A DNA stretch of 18,916 nt from JANRKG01 sp033763635 (lineage in GTDB: Bacteria > Cyanobacteriota > Cyanobacteriia > GCF-001939115): positions 1-18,916 of the forward strand of contig JANRKG010000477.1 of the NCBI GenBank assembly GCA_033763635.1, in the 5' to 3' direction. The stretch's first letter is position 1. Each line of letters opens with the position of its first letter. The position numbers and the translations under genes are program-made. Below the pieces are notes generated by a model. The model ran no database searches and was not told the origin of the DNA. It was given only the letters and a program-made list of their open reading frames with translations. This document shows positions 1-7,647 of the stretch, piece by piece.

Positions 1-1776
1 CCGATCAACGATTAAGTTAGTGGGTAGGCCCACACCGTTATCCCGCACTGTTAAACAGAGGTGCTGATCTGCCAGAGAAGCAAAATCAATCGTAATTTCC
101 CCTGGGCGATCGTCCGGAAAAGCATGTTTTAACGTGTTAGAAACCAGTTCGTTGACTAACAAGCCGCAGGGAATCGCAACATCTACTCCCAGACAAATTT
201 CAGTAATATTGAAGGCCAAGCTGATCCGGTCGTGTAACCTCGGTTGAGTGGACAATAAGCCGCGCACCAGAGTTTTTACATAATCTGCAAAGTCAATACT
301 GGCTAATGAAGGAGTTTGATAGAGTTTTTCATGAATCAGAGCCATCGATTGGATGCGGTTACGACTATCTGAGAAAACCGACAGCATGGCTGGATCAGCA
401 ATGGAATTAGATTGTAAAGAAAAGATACTAGAAATAACTTGCAGATTATTCTTAACGCGATGATGAACCTCCTTCAGTAACAAATCTTTCTCTGCAAGAG
501 AGGCTTTCAATTGGGCCTCGGCCTGTTTACGTTCACTAATATCCCGGACAAAAGCCAGGTGATAAACCTGTCCGTTAAACTCCAAATAATTCGTCGTTAC
601 CTCCACAGGAAGTTCCTGGCCCTCACGAGTCCCATAGAAGGCTTCAAACGTCATCGCGCCCGCTTGCTGAATCTCCTGCCAATAGTATTCCCAGCGATCG
701 GATGAAAATGATGGATCAATGTTTTGAATTGACATCATGAGGAACTCGGCAACTGAGTACCCCAGTAAAGCGCATGCCGCTCGGTTCACATAAATCAGGC
801 GACCATCTCGACGAGTCCAGAAAACAGCATCGGCAGCGCGATCGACTGCAAACTGGGTGAGGCGGAGCGCTTCTTCAATCCGTTTCCGTTCTGTGACATC
901 CCGCCGAACAGCAACACAGTGAGTGATTTCTCCACTTCCATCGCAAACAGGTGAAACGGTTACTTCCTGATGGCAGAGCGAACCATCTTTGCGTCTAGCC
1001 AGCAGCCTTCCGCTCCAGATCTGCTTCTGTTGAACCATCTCGACCATCGCCTGATGGGTAGCCTGGTTCTGTTTAGCTGTTCCAAACAACTCCTCTGGGG
1101 TTTTCCCCAGCATTTCCAGGCGAGTGTATCCCGTCATTTCTTCTAGGGCAGGATTTACATATTCCAGAACCCCTTGATGGTTGATGATTTCAATCCCATC
1201 ACCCGCATGTTCTACCGCAGTCACCAGCAATGTATTGTTCGTTTGCAAGGGACTGCACTGGGTCAAGTCCTCAGTCTCATGCACCCAGTCTTGCACCTGG
1301 GTTGCGGTTCGCAGCATCTGGCAGAGACTCCGGTATGTAATCACCCCAATCGGATGATCCTGATCATCTAGCACAGGACAGCAGGTAATTTTGTGATGAT
1401 CCAAAAGATCAAGGGCGATCGTTGCATTCAACTCCTGAACCTTCAACGTGAAGACCGGAACAGTCATAACTCGACTCACAGGCACCGTCAAATCAGAAGA
1501 ATGGGTCAGGATATATTGAAAAAGCTCCCGTCCTGTCAGGACACCGATCAGTTGGTTGTGATCAGTCACTAACCAATATTCGATCTCACGGCCCTGAAAA
1601 CGTTGACAAGTTTGTGATCCCTCGATCGCTTCCCGAAGAGAGGTTTCAGGAGCAATCACAGGAACTTGTTCAAGAAAAGAGGATAAATGTAAAGGGGAAA
1701 AAGTCTGCGGCATTGCAGGTTTCGCTTGGGTAATCCCAGAATACCCAGCCATTGCTAAAAATTCACAGACAGCCAT
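1..1776 (-). CDS. CBS-PAS-PAS sensor histidine kinase (HisKA_2/HWE type), 3' end cut by window edge
   Basis: Read by direct translation of the minus strand: 592 open codons to the left edge, no stop seen. Order of parts: a CBS pair at about residues 35-160 (with GVLTGREL and GVITYRSL, typical CBS strand-helix ends); two PAS domains at about 182-302 and 303-425 (EYVNPALEEMTGY and IYVNRAACALLGY, each ending in a PAC-like DVTERK or DISERK); a HisKA_2 dimerisation domain containing EVHHRVKNNLQ with the phospho-acceptor at His438/439; then an ATPase domain with N-box NELVSN (Asn542) and G1 box DNGVG (579-583). No membrane segment is visible, so it is probably a cytoplasmic sensor, with PAS and CBS domains likely sensing redox, light or nucleotides (inference). 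The ATG overlaps the stop of the DUF1818 gene by one base (TAATG); Met22 is an alternative start. No receiver domain or partner regulator is in view. Confidence 0.93.
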   Translation of the reverse strand, partial: MAVCEFLAMAGYSGITQAKPAMPQTFSPLHLSSFLEQVPVIAPETSLREAIEGSQTCQRFQGREIEYWLVTDHNQLIGVLTGRELFQYILTHSSDLTVPVSRVMTVPVFTLKVQELNATIALDLLDHHKITCCPVLDDQDHPIGVITYRSLCQMLRTATQVQDWVHETEDLTQCSPLQTNNTLLVTAVEHAGDGIEIINHQGVLEYVNPALEEMTGYTRLEMLGKTPEELFGTAKQNQATHQAMVEMVQQKQIWSGRLLARRKDGSLCHQEVTVSPVCDGSGEITHCVAVRRDVTERKRIEEALRLTQFAVDRAADAVFWTRRDGRLIYVNRAACALLGYSVAEFLMMSIQNIDPSFSSDRWEYYWQEIQQAGAMTFEAFYGTREGQELPVEVTTNYLEFNGQVYHLAFVRDISERKQAEAQLKASLAEKDLLLKEVHHRVKNNLQVISSIFSLQSNSIADPAMLSVFSDSRNRIQSMALIHEKLYQTPSLASIDFADYVKTLVRGLLSTQPRLHDRISLAFNITEICLGVDVAIPCGLLVNELVSNTLKHAFPDDRPGEITIDFASLADQHLCLTVRDNGVGLPTNLIVDR

Positions 1777-2141
1777 TAGAAAGCAGGCAGCGTTTGAAGC
1801 GCCTGAAGCAACTCAGGCACCACTTCTGAGGACCAATTTCCCTCAGCCCGTCTTCCCGTCAACACCATGAACCGCAAACTGAACGCCTGGGGAAACCCTT
1901 CCACTTCTAACCAGATGAGTTCACTTTCAGCCTCACAGGTGATGCGTTCCTCCTCCATCAACTCCCCAGCCATTTGTTTCAGGGTGTCCGCCAGTTGATG
2001 AAGCAGACGGCAAAAATCCCGAAACTCCAATTCCGTCAGTTCGAGCGCCCACTCATCCCCCCCGACTAAACCCTTAAACTCAGGCGCATCGGGCCACCAA
2101 CCAACCCGCCAGCCCACCCCTTTCTGGAGTATCCGATTCAT
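1776..2141 (-). CDS. DUF1818 family protein
   Basis: 121 residues, matching the compact cyanobacterial DUF1818 family as I remember it: N-terminal GWRVGWWPDAPEFKGLVGG, then ELTELEFRDFCRLLHQL, the acidic segment MEEERITCEAESELIWLEVEG, and a C-terminal SLRFMVLTGRRAEGNW. No signal peptide, membrane segment or catalytic motif is visible; it is probably a small soluble protein. Its function is unknown to me. It starts 12 bases after the exported hypothetical gene and its stop overlaps the kinase start, so it is very likely co-transcribed and translationally coupled in the rpoZ operon. The family name is recalled, not searched. Confidence 0.85.
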   Translation of the reverse strand: MNRILQKGVGWRVGWWPDAPEFKGLVGGDEWALELTELEFRDFCRLLHQLADTLKQMAGELMEEERITCEAESELIWLEVEGFPQAFSLRFMVLTGRRAEGNWSSEVVPELLQALQTLPAF

Positions 2142-2153
2142 CTCTGGTGCGTC

Positions 2154-2765
2154 TCAAGGGGCCAGTAGTTGAGCATCCCCTGGTTTAGGGCGAGGAGGCA
2201 ACCCAGAGGGCGCAGACGGATTAGCAGGTCGAGCAGGAGCGACAGGAACGGAAGTTGGGGCTTGGGGAGCCGAACCATCAATGGGGCGAGTAAAAACCCC
2301 CACCAACGCCTGTACCAACTGTTCACGCTGGGCACGATTCAGTTTGTTAATCACCGCTCGATCGCCATCGATGGGATTTACCTGTAACACCTCAGACCCC
2401 GGATAGCGCGTATCTTCCATTGGCTCATTGATCCCCAGGTAATCCGCCAGGGTCAGCTTCCAATCCAGTCGATAATTCGGGGGACGGCCCTTGAGGTACA
2501 CATGGTAGCGAATCATGCGACCAATGAGGGTATTGCCGGGAACGGGTTGGCCCGTCGTCTGGTTCACGTACTGATTTTCTCGCGGAAAATTGGGAAGTTG
2601 GCGATAAACTTGCTGCCATGCATCCGTCACAGACACCAATGCTGGGGCCGCCGAACCCTCACGTGGGGAAGCGGATTGAGGCTGGGCCTGACTTGCCAGG
2701 GTCATCACCAGGCTCAGAACCAGCAGCAAAACAAAGCCAGTACGCTGGAGGGATCGCAGTTTCAC
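2154..2765 (-). CDS. Conserved exported hypothetical protein
   Basis: 203 residues from a GTG start whose first bases overlap the rpoZ stop (GTGA), so translation is probably coupled to rpoZ. Residues 1-28 look like a signal peptide: Lys2 and Arg4 followed by a hydrophobic run (VLLLVLSLVMTLA) and an A-S-Q-A cleavage-like site; there is no lipobox cysteine. The mature part has a conserved-looking core at about 45-160 (DAWQQVYRQLPNFPRENQY, then HVYLKGRPPNYRLDWKLTLA), followed by a Pro/Ala-rich tail likely to be disordered. I recognise this as a type of protein found beside rpoZ in cyanobacteria but cannot assign a function. Likely periplasmic or thylakoid lumen (inference). Confidence 0.8.
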   Translation of the reverse strand: MKLRSLQRTGFVLLLVLSLVMTLASQAQPQSASPREGSAAPALVSVTDAWQQVYRQLPNFPRENQYVNQTTGQPVPGNTLIGRMIRYHVYLKGRPPNYRLDWKLTLADYLGINEPMEDTRYPGSEVLQVNPIDGDRAVINKLNRAQREQLVQALVGVFTRPIDGSAPQAPTSVPVAPARPANPSAPSGLPPRPKPGDAQLLAP

Positions 2766-2989
2766 TCGCCAATAATTTCCGGTTGGGTTAGTTCATCCGA
2801 CATCTCAATAATGGCCCGTAGAATCGGTTTCATCTTTGGGTCATCCACCGCATCAAACTCCTCAAAACGGCGACGTTTCGCCCGATTGGCTACCTGAACC
2901 GTAATCCGGTAGCGATTAGAGGCGGCACTGACCAGTTCTTCAGCCCGTCGCATCAATTGGGTGGTATCGATCGTATGACGTTTTTGCAT
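2762..2989 (-). CDS. rpoZ: DNA-directed RNA polymerase omega subunit
   Basis: 75 residues from the chosen ATG. It encodes the small omega subunit that helps assemble and stabilise the beta' subunit of RNA polymerase. The segment RYRITVQVANRAKRRRFEEF and the end IEMSDELTQPEIIGE are characteristic of cyanobacterial omega. An in-frame ATG four codons upstream (3001) would add MLTS; I prefer 2989 because known relatives begin MQKR and because the candidate -10 box at 3016-3021 would leave the upstream ATG with almost no leader. It is first in a run of four minus-strand genes joined by overlaps, so promoter strength here probably sets expression of the downstream kinase too. Confidence 0.93.
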   Translation of the reverse strand: MQKRHTIDTTQLMRRAEELVSAASNRYRITVQVANRAKRRRFEEFDAVDDPKMKPILRAIIEMSDELTQPEIIGE

Positions 2990-3007
2990 GGAAGTCAGCA
3001 TGAAATA

Positions 3008-3045
3008 CAGACCCTATTCTACCGCGAGTTCAGGGGATGGGTCAG
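3008..3045 (-). promoter_or_regulatory. Candidate sigma70-type promoter for rpoZ operon
   Basis: On the minus strand CTGACC (3045-3040) and TAGAAT (3021-3016) are separated by 18 bases. The -10 matches TATAAT at 5 of 6 positions and the -35 is a weaker match to TTGACA. Predicted transcription start lies near 3008-3010, giving about a 20-base leader before the ATG at 2989. Seen by eye; no start-site data. Confidence 0.45.
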
Positions 3046-3261
3046 GCAGATGGAAAGGGTTCTTCTTCACCCCAGGGCAGTTGCACCAGAAAATTTACTT
3101 TCTTTTAAGAGATGGCTCGATCGCTAGCCTGTCTCATGGTTGGCCCGATTCCTGGTTTTACGTTTGTAAACTGGGTAGCTGCGGGGATTTTCTAGACAGT
3201 TAAGATGCAGGCAGAAAAGTGAACCCTAACTGGTATGAGAACCTGTCTTGCTATCCCTGGT

Positions 3262-3284
3262 GAGTCGGGTCAGTGACCGAACTC
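3262..3284. promoter_or_regulatory. Imperfect dyad upstream of acyl-CoA synthetase/GNAT gene
   Basis: Two 11-base arms around one central base, lying 26 bases before the ATG. It could be an operator or a small hairpin in the 5' leader; no regulator can be named from the sequence. Confidence 0.3.
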
Positions 3285-3309
3285 AGTGCCTCATTGTGAG
3301 GAATAACGT

Positions 3310-6054
3310 ATGCAAACTTCCATGCAAGCTCCCCTAGACCCCGCCTATGACATCGTTCGCGATCGTCGTCTACCCTTAGATGCCATTTTCACTCCCAAAA
3401 CAGTCGCTGTGATTGGGGCCACGGAACGGGCGGGTAGTGTGGGGCGCACCATTCTCTGGAATTTAATCAGTAATCCCTTTGGAGGAACCGTCTTTCCGGT
3501 CAACCCCAACCGCAACAGTATCTTAGGGATCAAAGCCTATCCAAATATTGCATCCGTCCCCGAACCTGTGGATCTGGCGATCGTCGTCACCCCTGCACCC
3601 ACCGTTCCCAACGTCATCAGTGAGTGTGCTGATGCAGGGGTAAAAGGAGCCATCATCATTTCCGCAGGGTTCCGAGAAGTGGGACCGGAAGGGGTGGAAT
3701 TGGAACAGCAGGTGCTCAAGCACGCCCGTCGGGGCAAGATGCGAATCATCGGTCCCAACTGCTTGGGGGTCATGAGTCCCCTCTCTGGACTGAATGCCAC
3801 TTTTGCCAGTGAAATGGCCCGTCCCGGTAGTGTTGGCTTTATCAGTCAAAGCGGTGCTCTCTGTACCGCAATTTTAGATTGGAGCCGTCGCGAGAATGTG
3901 GGCTTCAGTGCCTTCATGTCCATCGGAGCGATGCTGGATGTGGATTGGGGAGACTTGATTGATTATCTGGGAGACGATCCCCATACCCAGAGCATCGTGA
4001 TTTATATGGAATCGATCGGAAATGCGCGATCGTTCCTCTCAGCCGCGCGGGAAGTTGCCCTGACCAAGCCCATTATTGTGATCAAAGCCGGACGAACGGA
4101 TGAGGCAGCCCAGGCAGCCGCCTCCCACACGGGATCGTTGGCGGGCAGTGACGAGGTATTGAACGCAGCATTCCGCCGATCCGGTGTGTTGCGGGTGAAT
4201 TCGATTGATGACCTGTTCAACATGGCGGAAGTGTTGGGGAAACAACCCCGCCCTAAAGGACGCAAACTCACAATCTTGACAAATGCCGGAGGGCCGGGGG
4301 TCCTGGCAACCGATGCCCTGATCACAGGCGGGGGAGAACTGGCCCAACTCGCACCGGAAACGGTCGCCGCCTTAAACGAGTTCTTACCTCCCCACTGGAG
4401 TCACCATAACCCGATTGATATCCTGGGCGATGCAGATCCACAACGCTATGCGAAAGCACTGCAAGTTGCCGCGACAGATCCCAATAGTGATGGCTTGCTA
4501 GTGATTCTTACTCCTCAAGCCATGACCGATCCCACCCTGACCGCTGAACAATTAGTTGGCAGCTTCCAACCCAATGGCAAGCCCATTCTAGCGAGTTGGA
4601 TGGGTGGCCCCGAAGTGTCTGCGGGGGAAGAAATTCTCAATCGAGCCAGCATTTTTACCTTGCCTTACCCCGATAGTGCCACCCAGGTCTTCAACTACAT
4701 GTGGCGCTACACTTACAACCTGAAGGGGCTGTACGAAACTCCGACCCTACCCGCCGATTCCGATGCAGATGCGCCCGATCGCGCCCTGGTCGAGCAAATT
4801 ATCCAAACTGCCCGTCGTGCCGGACGGACCCTACTCACGGAATTCGAGTCGAAGCAATTGTTGGCGGCCTATCACATTCCGGTCGTCGAAACACGGGTGG
4901 CCACCAGTGAAGACGAAGCGGTGGAACTGTCAAACCACATTGGCTATCCAGTCGTACTCAAGCTGTTCTCAGAAACGATTACCCACAAGACCGATGTGGG
5001 AGGGGTACGGCTGAATTTGCCCGATGCAGAAACCGTTCGCAAAGCCTATCACGGGATTGCCAACTCCGTTGCCCAAAAAGCCGGAGCCGAACACTTCGGG
5101 GGCGTAACCGTTCAACCGATGCTGAATCTGGAAGGCTATGAACTTATCATCGGCAGTAGCCTTGATCCCCAATTTGGTCCTGTGTTGCTCTTTGGCACAG
5201 GAGGCCAGTTAGTCGAAGTCTACCGCGATCGAGCCCTGGCTTTGCCGCCCCTGAATACCACTCTGGCCCGTCGCATGATGGAGCAAACCCAGATCTATCG
5301 AGCGCTTCAAGGCGTTCGGGGACGATCCCCCATTGATCTGGCAAAACTAGAGCAGTTGATGGTGCGGTTTAGTCAGTTAGTGACCGAGCAACGCTGGATC
5401 AAGGAAATTGATATTAATCCTCTGCTGGCTTCACCGGAGCGACTGATTGCCCTGGATGCCCGTGTCGTCCTGCAACCTACCGAAATGGAAGAGGCGGAAC
5501 TGCCAAAACTCGCGGTGCGGCCCTATCCCATTCAATATGTCGATGGCTGGACACTGAAAGATGGACGGCAGGTGAACCTTCGCCCCATCCGCCCAGAGGA
5601 TGAGCCATTGATGGTGAAGTTCCACCAAACGCTTTCGATGGAAAGTGTGTACCTGCGCTATGCCCATCTTGTAAAGCTCAGCCAACGGATCGCCCACGAA
5701 CGCCTGACCCGAATTTGCTTCCTGGATTACGATCGCCAGCTTGCCCTGGTAGCAGATTATAAAGACCCAGAAACAGGCGAACACGAGATCCTGGCAGTCG
5801 GTCGGTTAGAAAAACTACACGGCACCAACGAAGCGGAATTTGCCATGATTGTCGGGGACAAGTGGCAGTGCCGGGGATTGGGCACCGAGCTTCTGCGACG
5901 CTTAATTCAGTTTGCCAAAGATGAAAAACTCGATCGGGTTACGGCAGATATCCTCAGCGATAACTCAGCAATGCAGCATGTCTGTAAGAAGCTGAATTTT
6001 ACAGTGAAGCGATCGATGTCAGACCCGATGGTGAAGGTTGAACTGGATTTGTAA
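3310..6054 (+). CDS. ADP-forming acyl-CoA synthetase (acetate--CoA ligase type) fused to GNAT acetyltransferase
   Basis: 914 residues. Order: CoA-binding Rossmann domain (about 25-125, VAVIGATERAGSVGR), succinyl-CoA-ligase-like domains (about 150-480), ATP-grasp domain (about 510-735) and a C-terminal GNAT domain (about 740-914). This is the architecture of Pat/PatZ (YfiQ) lysine acetyltransferases, which modify and control acetyl-CoA synthetase in other bacteria. The synthetase half keeps the residues needed for catalysis: Glu234 in IYMESIG, the phospho-His273 in ASHTGSLAG, and His559 in THKTDVGGV of the ATP-grasp part. Glu234 and His273 sit at the same offset as Glu218 and His257 of archaeal Acd1 alpha. 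The GNAT part keeps the acyl-CoA loop Q853-C-R-G-L-G858 and an acidic residue, Glu843, on the preceding strand. GAGG eight bases before ATG supports the start. It may make or use acetyl-CoA, acetylate proteins, or both. A repeat element starts on its stop codon. Confidence 0.92.
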   Translation: MQTSMQAPLDPAYDIVRDRRLPLDAIFTPKTVAVIGATERAGSVGRTILWNLISNPFGGTVFPVNPNRNSILGIKAYPNIASVPEPVDLAIVVTPAPTVPNVISECADAGVKGAIIISAGFREVGPEGVELEQQVLKHARRGKMRIIGPNCLGVMSPLSGLNATFASEMARPGSVGFISQSGALCTAILDWSRRENVGFSAFMSIGAMLDVDWGDLIDYLGDDPHTQSIVIYMESIGNARSFLSAAREVALTKPIIVIKAGRTDEAAQAAASHTGSLAGSDEVLNAAFRRSGVLRVNSIDDLFNMAEVLGKQPRPKGRKLTILTNAGGPGVLATDALITGGGELAQLAPETVAALNEFLPPHWSHHNPIDILGDADPQRYAKALQVAATDPNSDGLLVILTPQAMTDPTLTAEQLVGSFQPNGKPILASWMGGPEVSAGEEILNRASIFTLPYPDSATQVFNYMWRYTYNLKGLYETPTLPADSDADAPDRALVEQIIQTARRAGRTLLTEFESKQLLAAYHIPVVETRVATSEDEAVELSNHIGYPVVLKLFSETITHKTDVGGVRLNLPDAETVRKAYHGIANSVAQKAGAEHFGGVTVQPMLNLEGYELIIGSSLDPQFGPVLLFGTGGQLVEVYRDRALALPPLNTTLARRMMEQTQIYRALQGVRGRSPIDLAKLEQLMVRFSQLVTEQRWIKEIDINPLLASPERLIALDARVVLQPTEMEEAELPKLAVRPYPIQYVDGWTLKDGRQVNLRPIRPEDEPLMVKFHQTLSMESVYLRYAHLVKLSQRIAHERLTRICFLDYDRQLALVADYKDPETGEHEILAVGRLEKLHGTNEAEFAMIVGDKWQCRGLGTELLRRLIQFAKDEKLDRVTADILSDNSAMQHVCKKLNFTVKRSMSDPMVKVELDL

Positions 6055-6192
6055 GGAGATTTCCAGAAAAGAGTTTACCTGGGGGTTGCCCTTCGACTTC
6101 GCTCAGGGCACACCTCCGGTTGCGTTTAGGGCGCGGGTGCTGGTTGAGCGCAGCCGAAACTAGCAGTTAGATTGTTTTTCAGAAATCTCTTA
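6052..6192 (+). repeat. MITE-like repeat, copy A, starting on a stop codon
   Basis: About 141 bases with imperfect terminal inverted repeats: TAAGGAGATTTCCAGAAAA at 6052-6070 matches the reverse complement of 6175-6192 (TAAGAGATTTCTGAAAAA). Bases 6052-6150 are about 90% identical, with a 3-base indel, to the minus strand of 14505-14606. Inside are copies of the CCTTCGACTTCGCTCAGGG type motif, widespread in bacterial intergenic DNA. The TAA stop of the upstream gene is the first three bases of the element. No coding capacity. Confidence 0.75.
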
Positions 6193-6211
6193 AAGGGTTA
6201 ATGGGTAACCC

Positions 6212-6259
6212 GTCATGGGTGATAGGCGATAGAGAAGCGTCATTTCTATTACCCATGAC
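6212..6259. repeat. Inverted repeat (CATGGGT hairpin)
   Basis: Arms GTCATGGGTGATAG (6212-6225) and CTATTACCCATGAC (6246-6259) pair over 14 positions; the single non-Watson-Crick position would be a G-U pair in RNA. The loop is 20 bases. ATGGGT/ACCCAT runs like this are common cyanobacterial low-complexity repeats. It could act as an RNA hairpin downstream of the synthetase gene, but no T-tract follows. Confidence 0.6.
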
Positions 6260-6384
6260 CCATGACCGATTACCAGCAGCCCTACCCGTTAGATCTAAAA
6301 GTAGAAATTCTTCAACCTGCCTTAAGCTTTTCCGATGGCACAACTCGGTAAAGTCATGAAGTCACAAACTATCACAGCGTACAA

Positions 6385-6431
6385 CTCCCATTTGGTAGGT
6401 CACAGCGGGGCTGTGCGCTGATCTGTGGGAG
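6385..6431 (+). promoter_or_regulatory. Putative structured leader covering the pfkA ribosome-binding site
   Basis: CTCCCA (6385-6390) can pair with TGGGAG (6426-6431), which contains the GGGAG ribosome-binding site seven bases before the pfkA ATG. Between them CACAGC (6401-6406) pairs with GCTGTG (6410-6415) around a GGG loop. The heptamer CACAGCG also occurs at 6373-6379, offering an alternative partner. Structure is inferred from complementarity only. Confidence 0.35.
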
Positions 6432-6438
6432 CAGAACT

Positions 6439-7521
6439 ATGGGAGAAAAACGACGGATTGGCATTCTAACCAGTGGCGGTGATTGTGCTGGATTGAATGC
6501 AGCCATTCGCGCAGTTGTCCACAGCGCGGTGGATAATCATGGATGGGAGGTGCTGGGGATCAAACAGGCCACCCATGGGCTGATGGTTCGGCCTCCTCAA
6601 GCGGTTTTCTTGACCTCTGAAAAAGTTAATCCTTACCTGTTAGCAGGAGGGACAATGTTAGGAACCACTAACAAAGGGAATCCCTTTGCCTTCCCGATGG
6701 CTGATGGTACCTTACGCGATCGATCTCAGGAAATTATTGAAGGATATCATCTTCTGGGATTGGATGCCCTGATTGGGATCGGTGGCGATGGCAGTCTTGC
6801 AATCCTGCAACGGATTGCCCAGGAAGGCAATCTGAATTTAGTGGGCATTCCCAAAACGATCGACAACGATGTGGGGGTGACGGAAATGTCCATCGGGTTT
6901 GATACGGCAGTGGAAGTCGCGACGGAAGCGCTCGATCGGTTGCAATTCACAGCCGCCAGCCACTCCCGTGTCATGATTCTGGAGGTAATGGGCCGGGATG
7001 CCGGACATATTGCCATTAGTGCTGGGATTGCCGGAGGAGCCGACATCATTCTGATTCCAGAAATTCCTTACACCATTGATGGAATTTGTCAGGCGATTAA
7101 GAAGCGTCAGGAACAGGGAAAAAACTATTGCCTGATCGTAGTAGCGGAAGCTGTTCGCACCGAAAACGGCCTCCCGGTGGTAATTTCGGACAACAGCGAA
7201 CAATGCCGTTTAGGAGGAATTGGACAGTACCTTTCGGAGCGAATCTGTGGCTGTATTCCCGCAGAAACGCGGGTGACGGTGTTAGGTCACACTCAACGAG
7301 GAGCTACCCCATCCCATCTCGATCGCTTGATGGGAGCCATCTTTGGCGTTGCGGCGGTCGAGTTAATCGCTCAGGGAAAATACGATCATGTTGTCACCTG
7401 GCAAAAACGGCAGGTGGTGAGCGTCCCCATTAGTGAGGCGATCGCCCGCTATGCAGCGGTGAATCCAGAAGGCACCCTGGTTAAAACCGCACGGGGGCTG
7501 GGAATTTATTTGGGAGATTAA
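6439..7521 (+). CDS. pfkA: 6-phosphofructokinase (PfkA family)
   Basis: 360 residues, the usual length of the bacterial family. It phosphorylates fructose 6-phosphate to fructose 1,6-bisphosphate in glycolysis, in the cytoplasm. Visible motifs: GILTSGGDCAGLNAAIR nucleotide/phosphate loop at 8-24; GGDGS with Gly118 at the position that is Gly in ATP-dependent enzymes and Asp in PPi-dependent ones; PKTIDND at 138-144 with the catalytic Asp142; MGRDAGHIA substrate segment; and the LGHTQRGATPS loop. Lys139 takes the place of the Gly found in E. coli PfkA, so this is the Gly/Lys combination of the mixed-substrate (group III) branch; phosphoryl donor is probably ATP but not certain. Start supported by GGGAG spaced seven bases from ATG. 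It stands alone as a plus-strand gene with repeat-filled spacers on both sides. Confidence 0.95.
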   Translation: MGEKRRIGILTSGGDCAGLNAAIRAVVHSAVDNHGWEVLGIKQATHGLMVRPPQAVFLTSEKVNPYLLAGGTMLGTTNKGNPFAFPMADGTLRDRSQEIIEGYHLLGLDALIGIGGDGSLAILQRIAQEGNLNLVGIPKTIDNDVGVTEMSIGFDTAVEVATEALDRLQFTAASHSRVMILEVMGRDAGHIAISAGIAGGADIILIPEIPYTIDGICQAIKKRQEQGKNYCLIVVAEAVRTENGLPVVISDNSEQCRLGGIGQYLSERICGCIPAETRVTVLGHTQRGATPSHLDRLMGAIFGVAAVELIAQGKYDHVVTWQKRQVVSVPISEAIARYAAVNPEGTLVKTARGLGIYLGD

Positions 7522-7562
7522 TCCTACATCAATCAGATCGGACGCATCCTACTTTTGTATGT

Positions 7563-7627
7563 GTAGGGCGAGCATGTCGCTCGCGGGCAAGATATTGGCC
7601 CTACAAGACACTGCCCTACAAGATACT
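7563..7627. repeat. GTAGGGC inverted repeat with tandem GCCCTACAAGA[C/T]ACT
   Basis: GTAGGGC at 7563-7569 pairs with GCCCTAC at 7598-7604. Inside, GCGAGC (7568-7573) pairs with GCTCGC (7579-7584). The right arm is part of a 15-base unit present twice in tandem, 7598-7612 and 7613-7627, differing at one base. This resembles short palindromic repeats scattered through cyanobacterial genomes. Confidence 0.65.
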
Positions 7628-7647
7628 GGGGTGCACCCACTTTTGCA

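Larger units (their letters stand above)
3002..3309. other. Divergent intergenic region rpoZ / acyl-CoA synthetase fusion
   Basis: 308 bases separating divergent genes. It holds the candidate rpoZ promoter at its left end and, near the right end, an imperfect dyad at 3262-3284 (GAGTCGGGTCA / TGACCGAACTC, 9 of 11 positions paired) plus a GAGG ribosome-binding site at 3298-3301. I see no clear -35/-10 pair for the plus-strand gene and no supported ORF. Confidence 0.5.
6055..6438. other. Repeat-rich spacer between acyl-CoA synthetase fusion and pfkA
   Basis: 384 bases without a gene. Contents in order: the body of repeat copy A to 6192; a long hairpin of ATGGGT-type sequence at 6212-6259; about 125 bases (6260-6384) without recognisable signals; and the possibly structured pfkA leader at 6385-6431. 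Promoters for pfkA were not recognised with confidence. Confidence 0.6.

Noticed and set aside
511..1371. Small plus-strand ORFs at 511-705 and 1174-1371
   Set aside because: They are antisense to the long continuous sensor kinase frame.
2502..2897. 131-residue plus-strand ORF
   Set aside because: Antisense to rpoZ and the exported hypothetical gene; no family resemblance.
2990..3001. Upstream ATG of rpoZ (four extra residues)
   Set aside because: Known omega proteins begin at MQKR, and the candidate promoter leaves almost no leader for the upstream ATG.
3165..3180. NtcA-like site (GTA-N-TAC type) upstream of the acyl-CoA synthetase fusion
   Set aside because: The spacing is seven bases and the right half is TAG, so it does not fit the GTAN8TAC consensus.
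6200..6270. ATGGGT/ACCCAT repeats as a possible CRISPR array
   Set aside because: Units are short, inverted rather than evenly spaced, and have no unique spacers; no cas genes are near.
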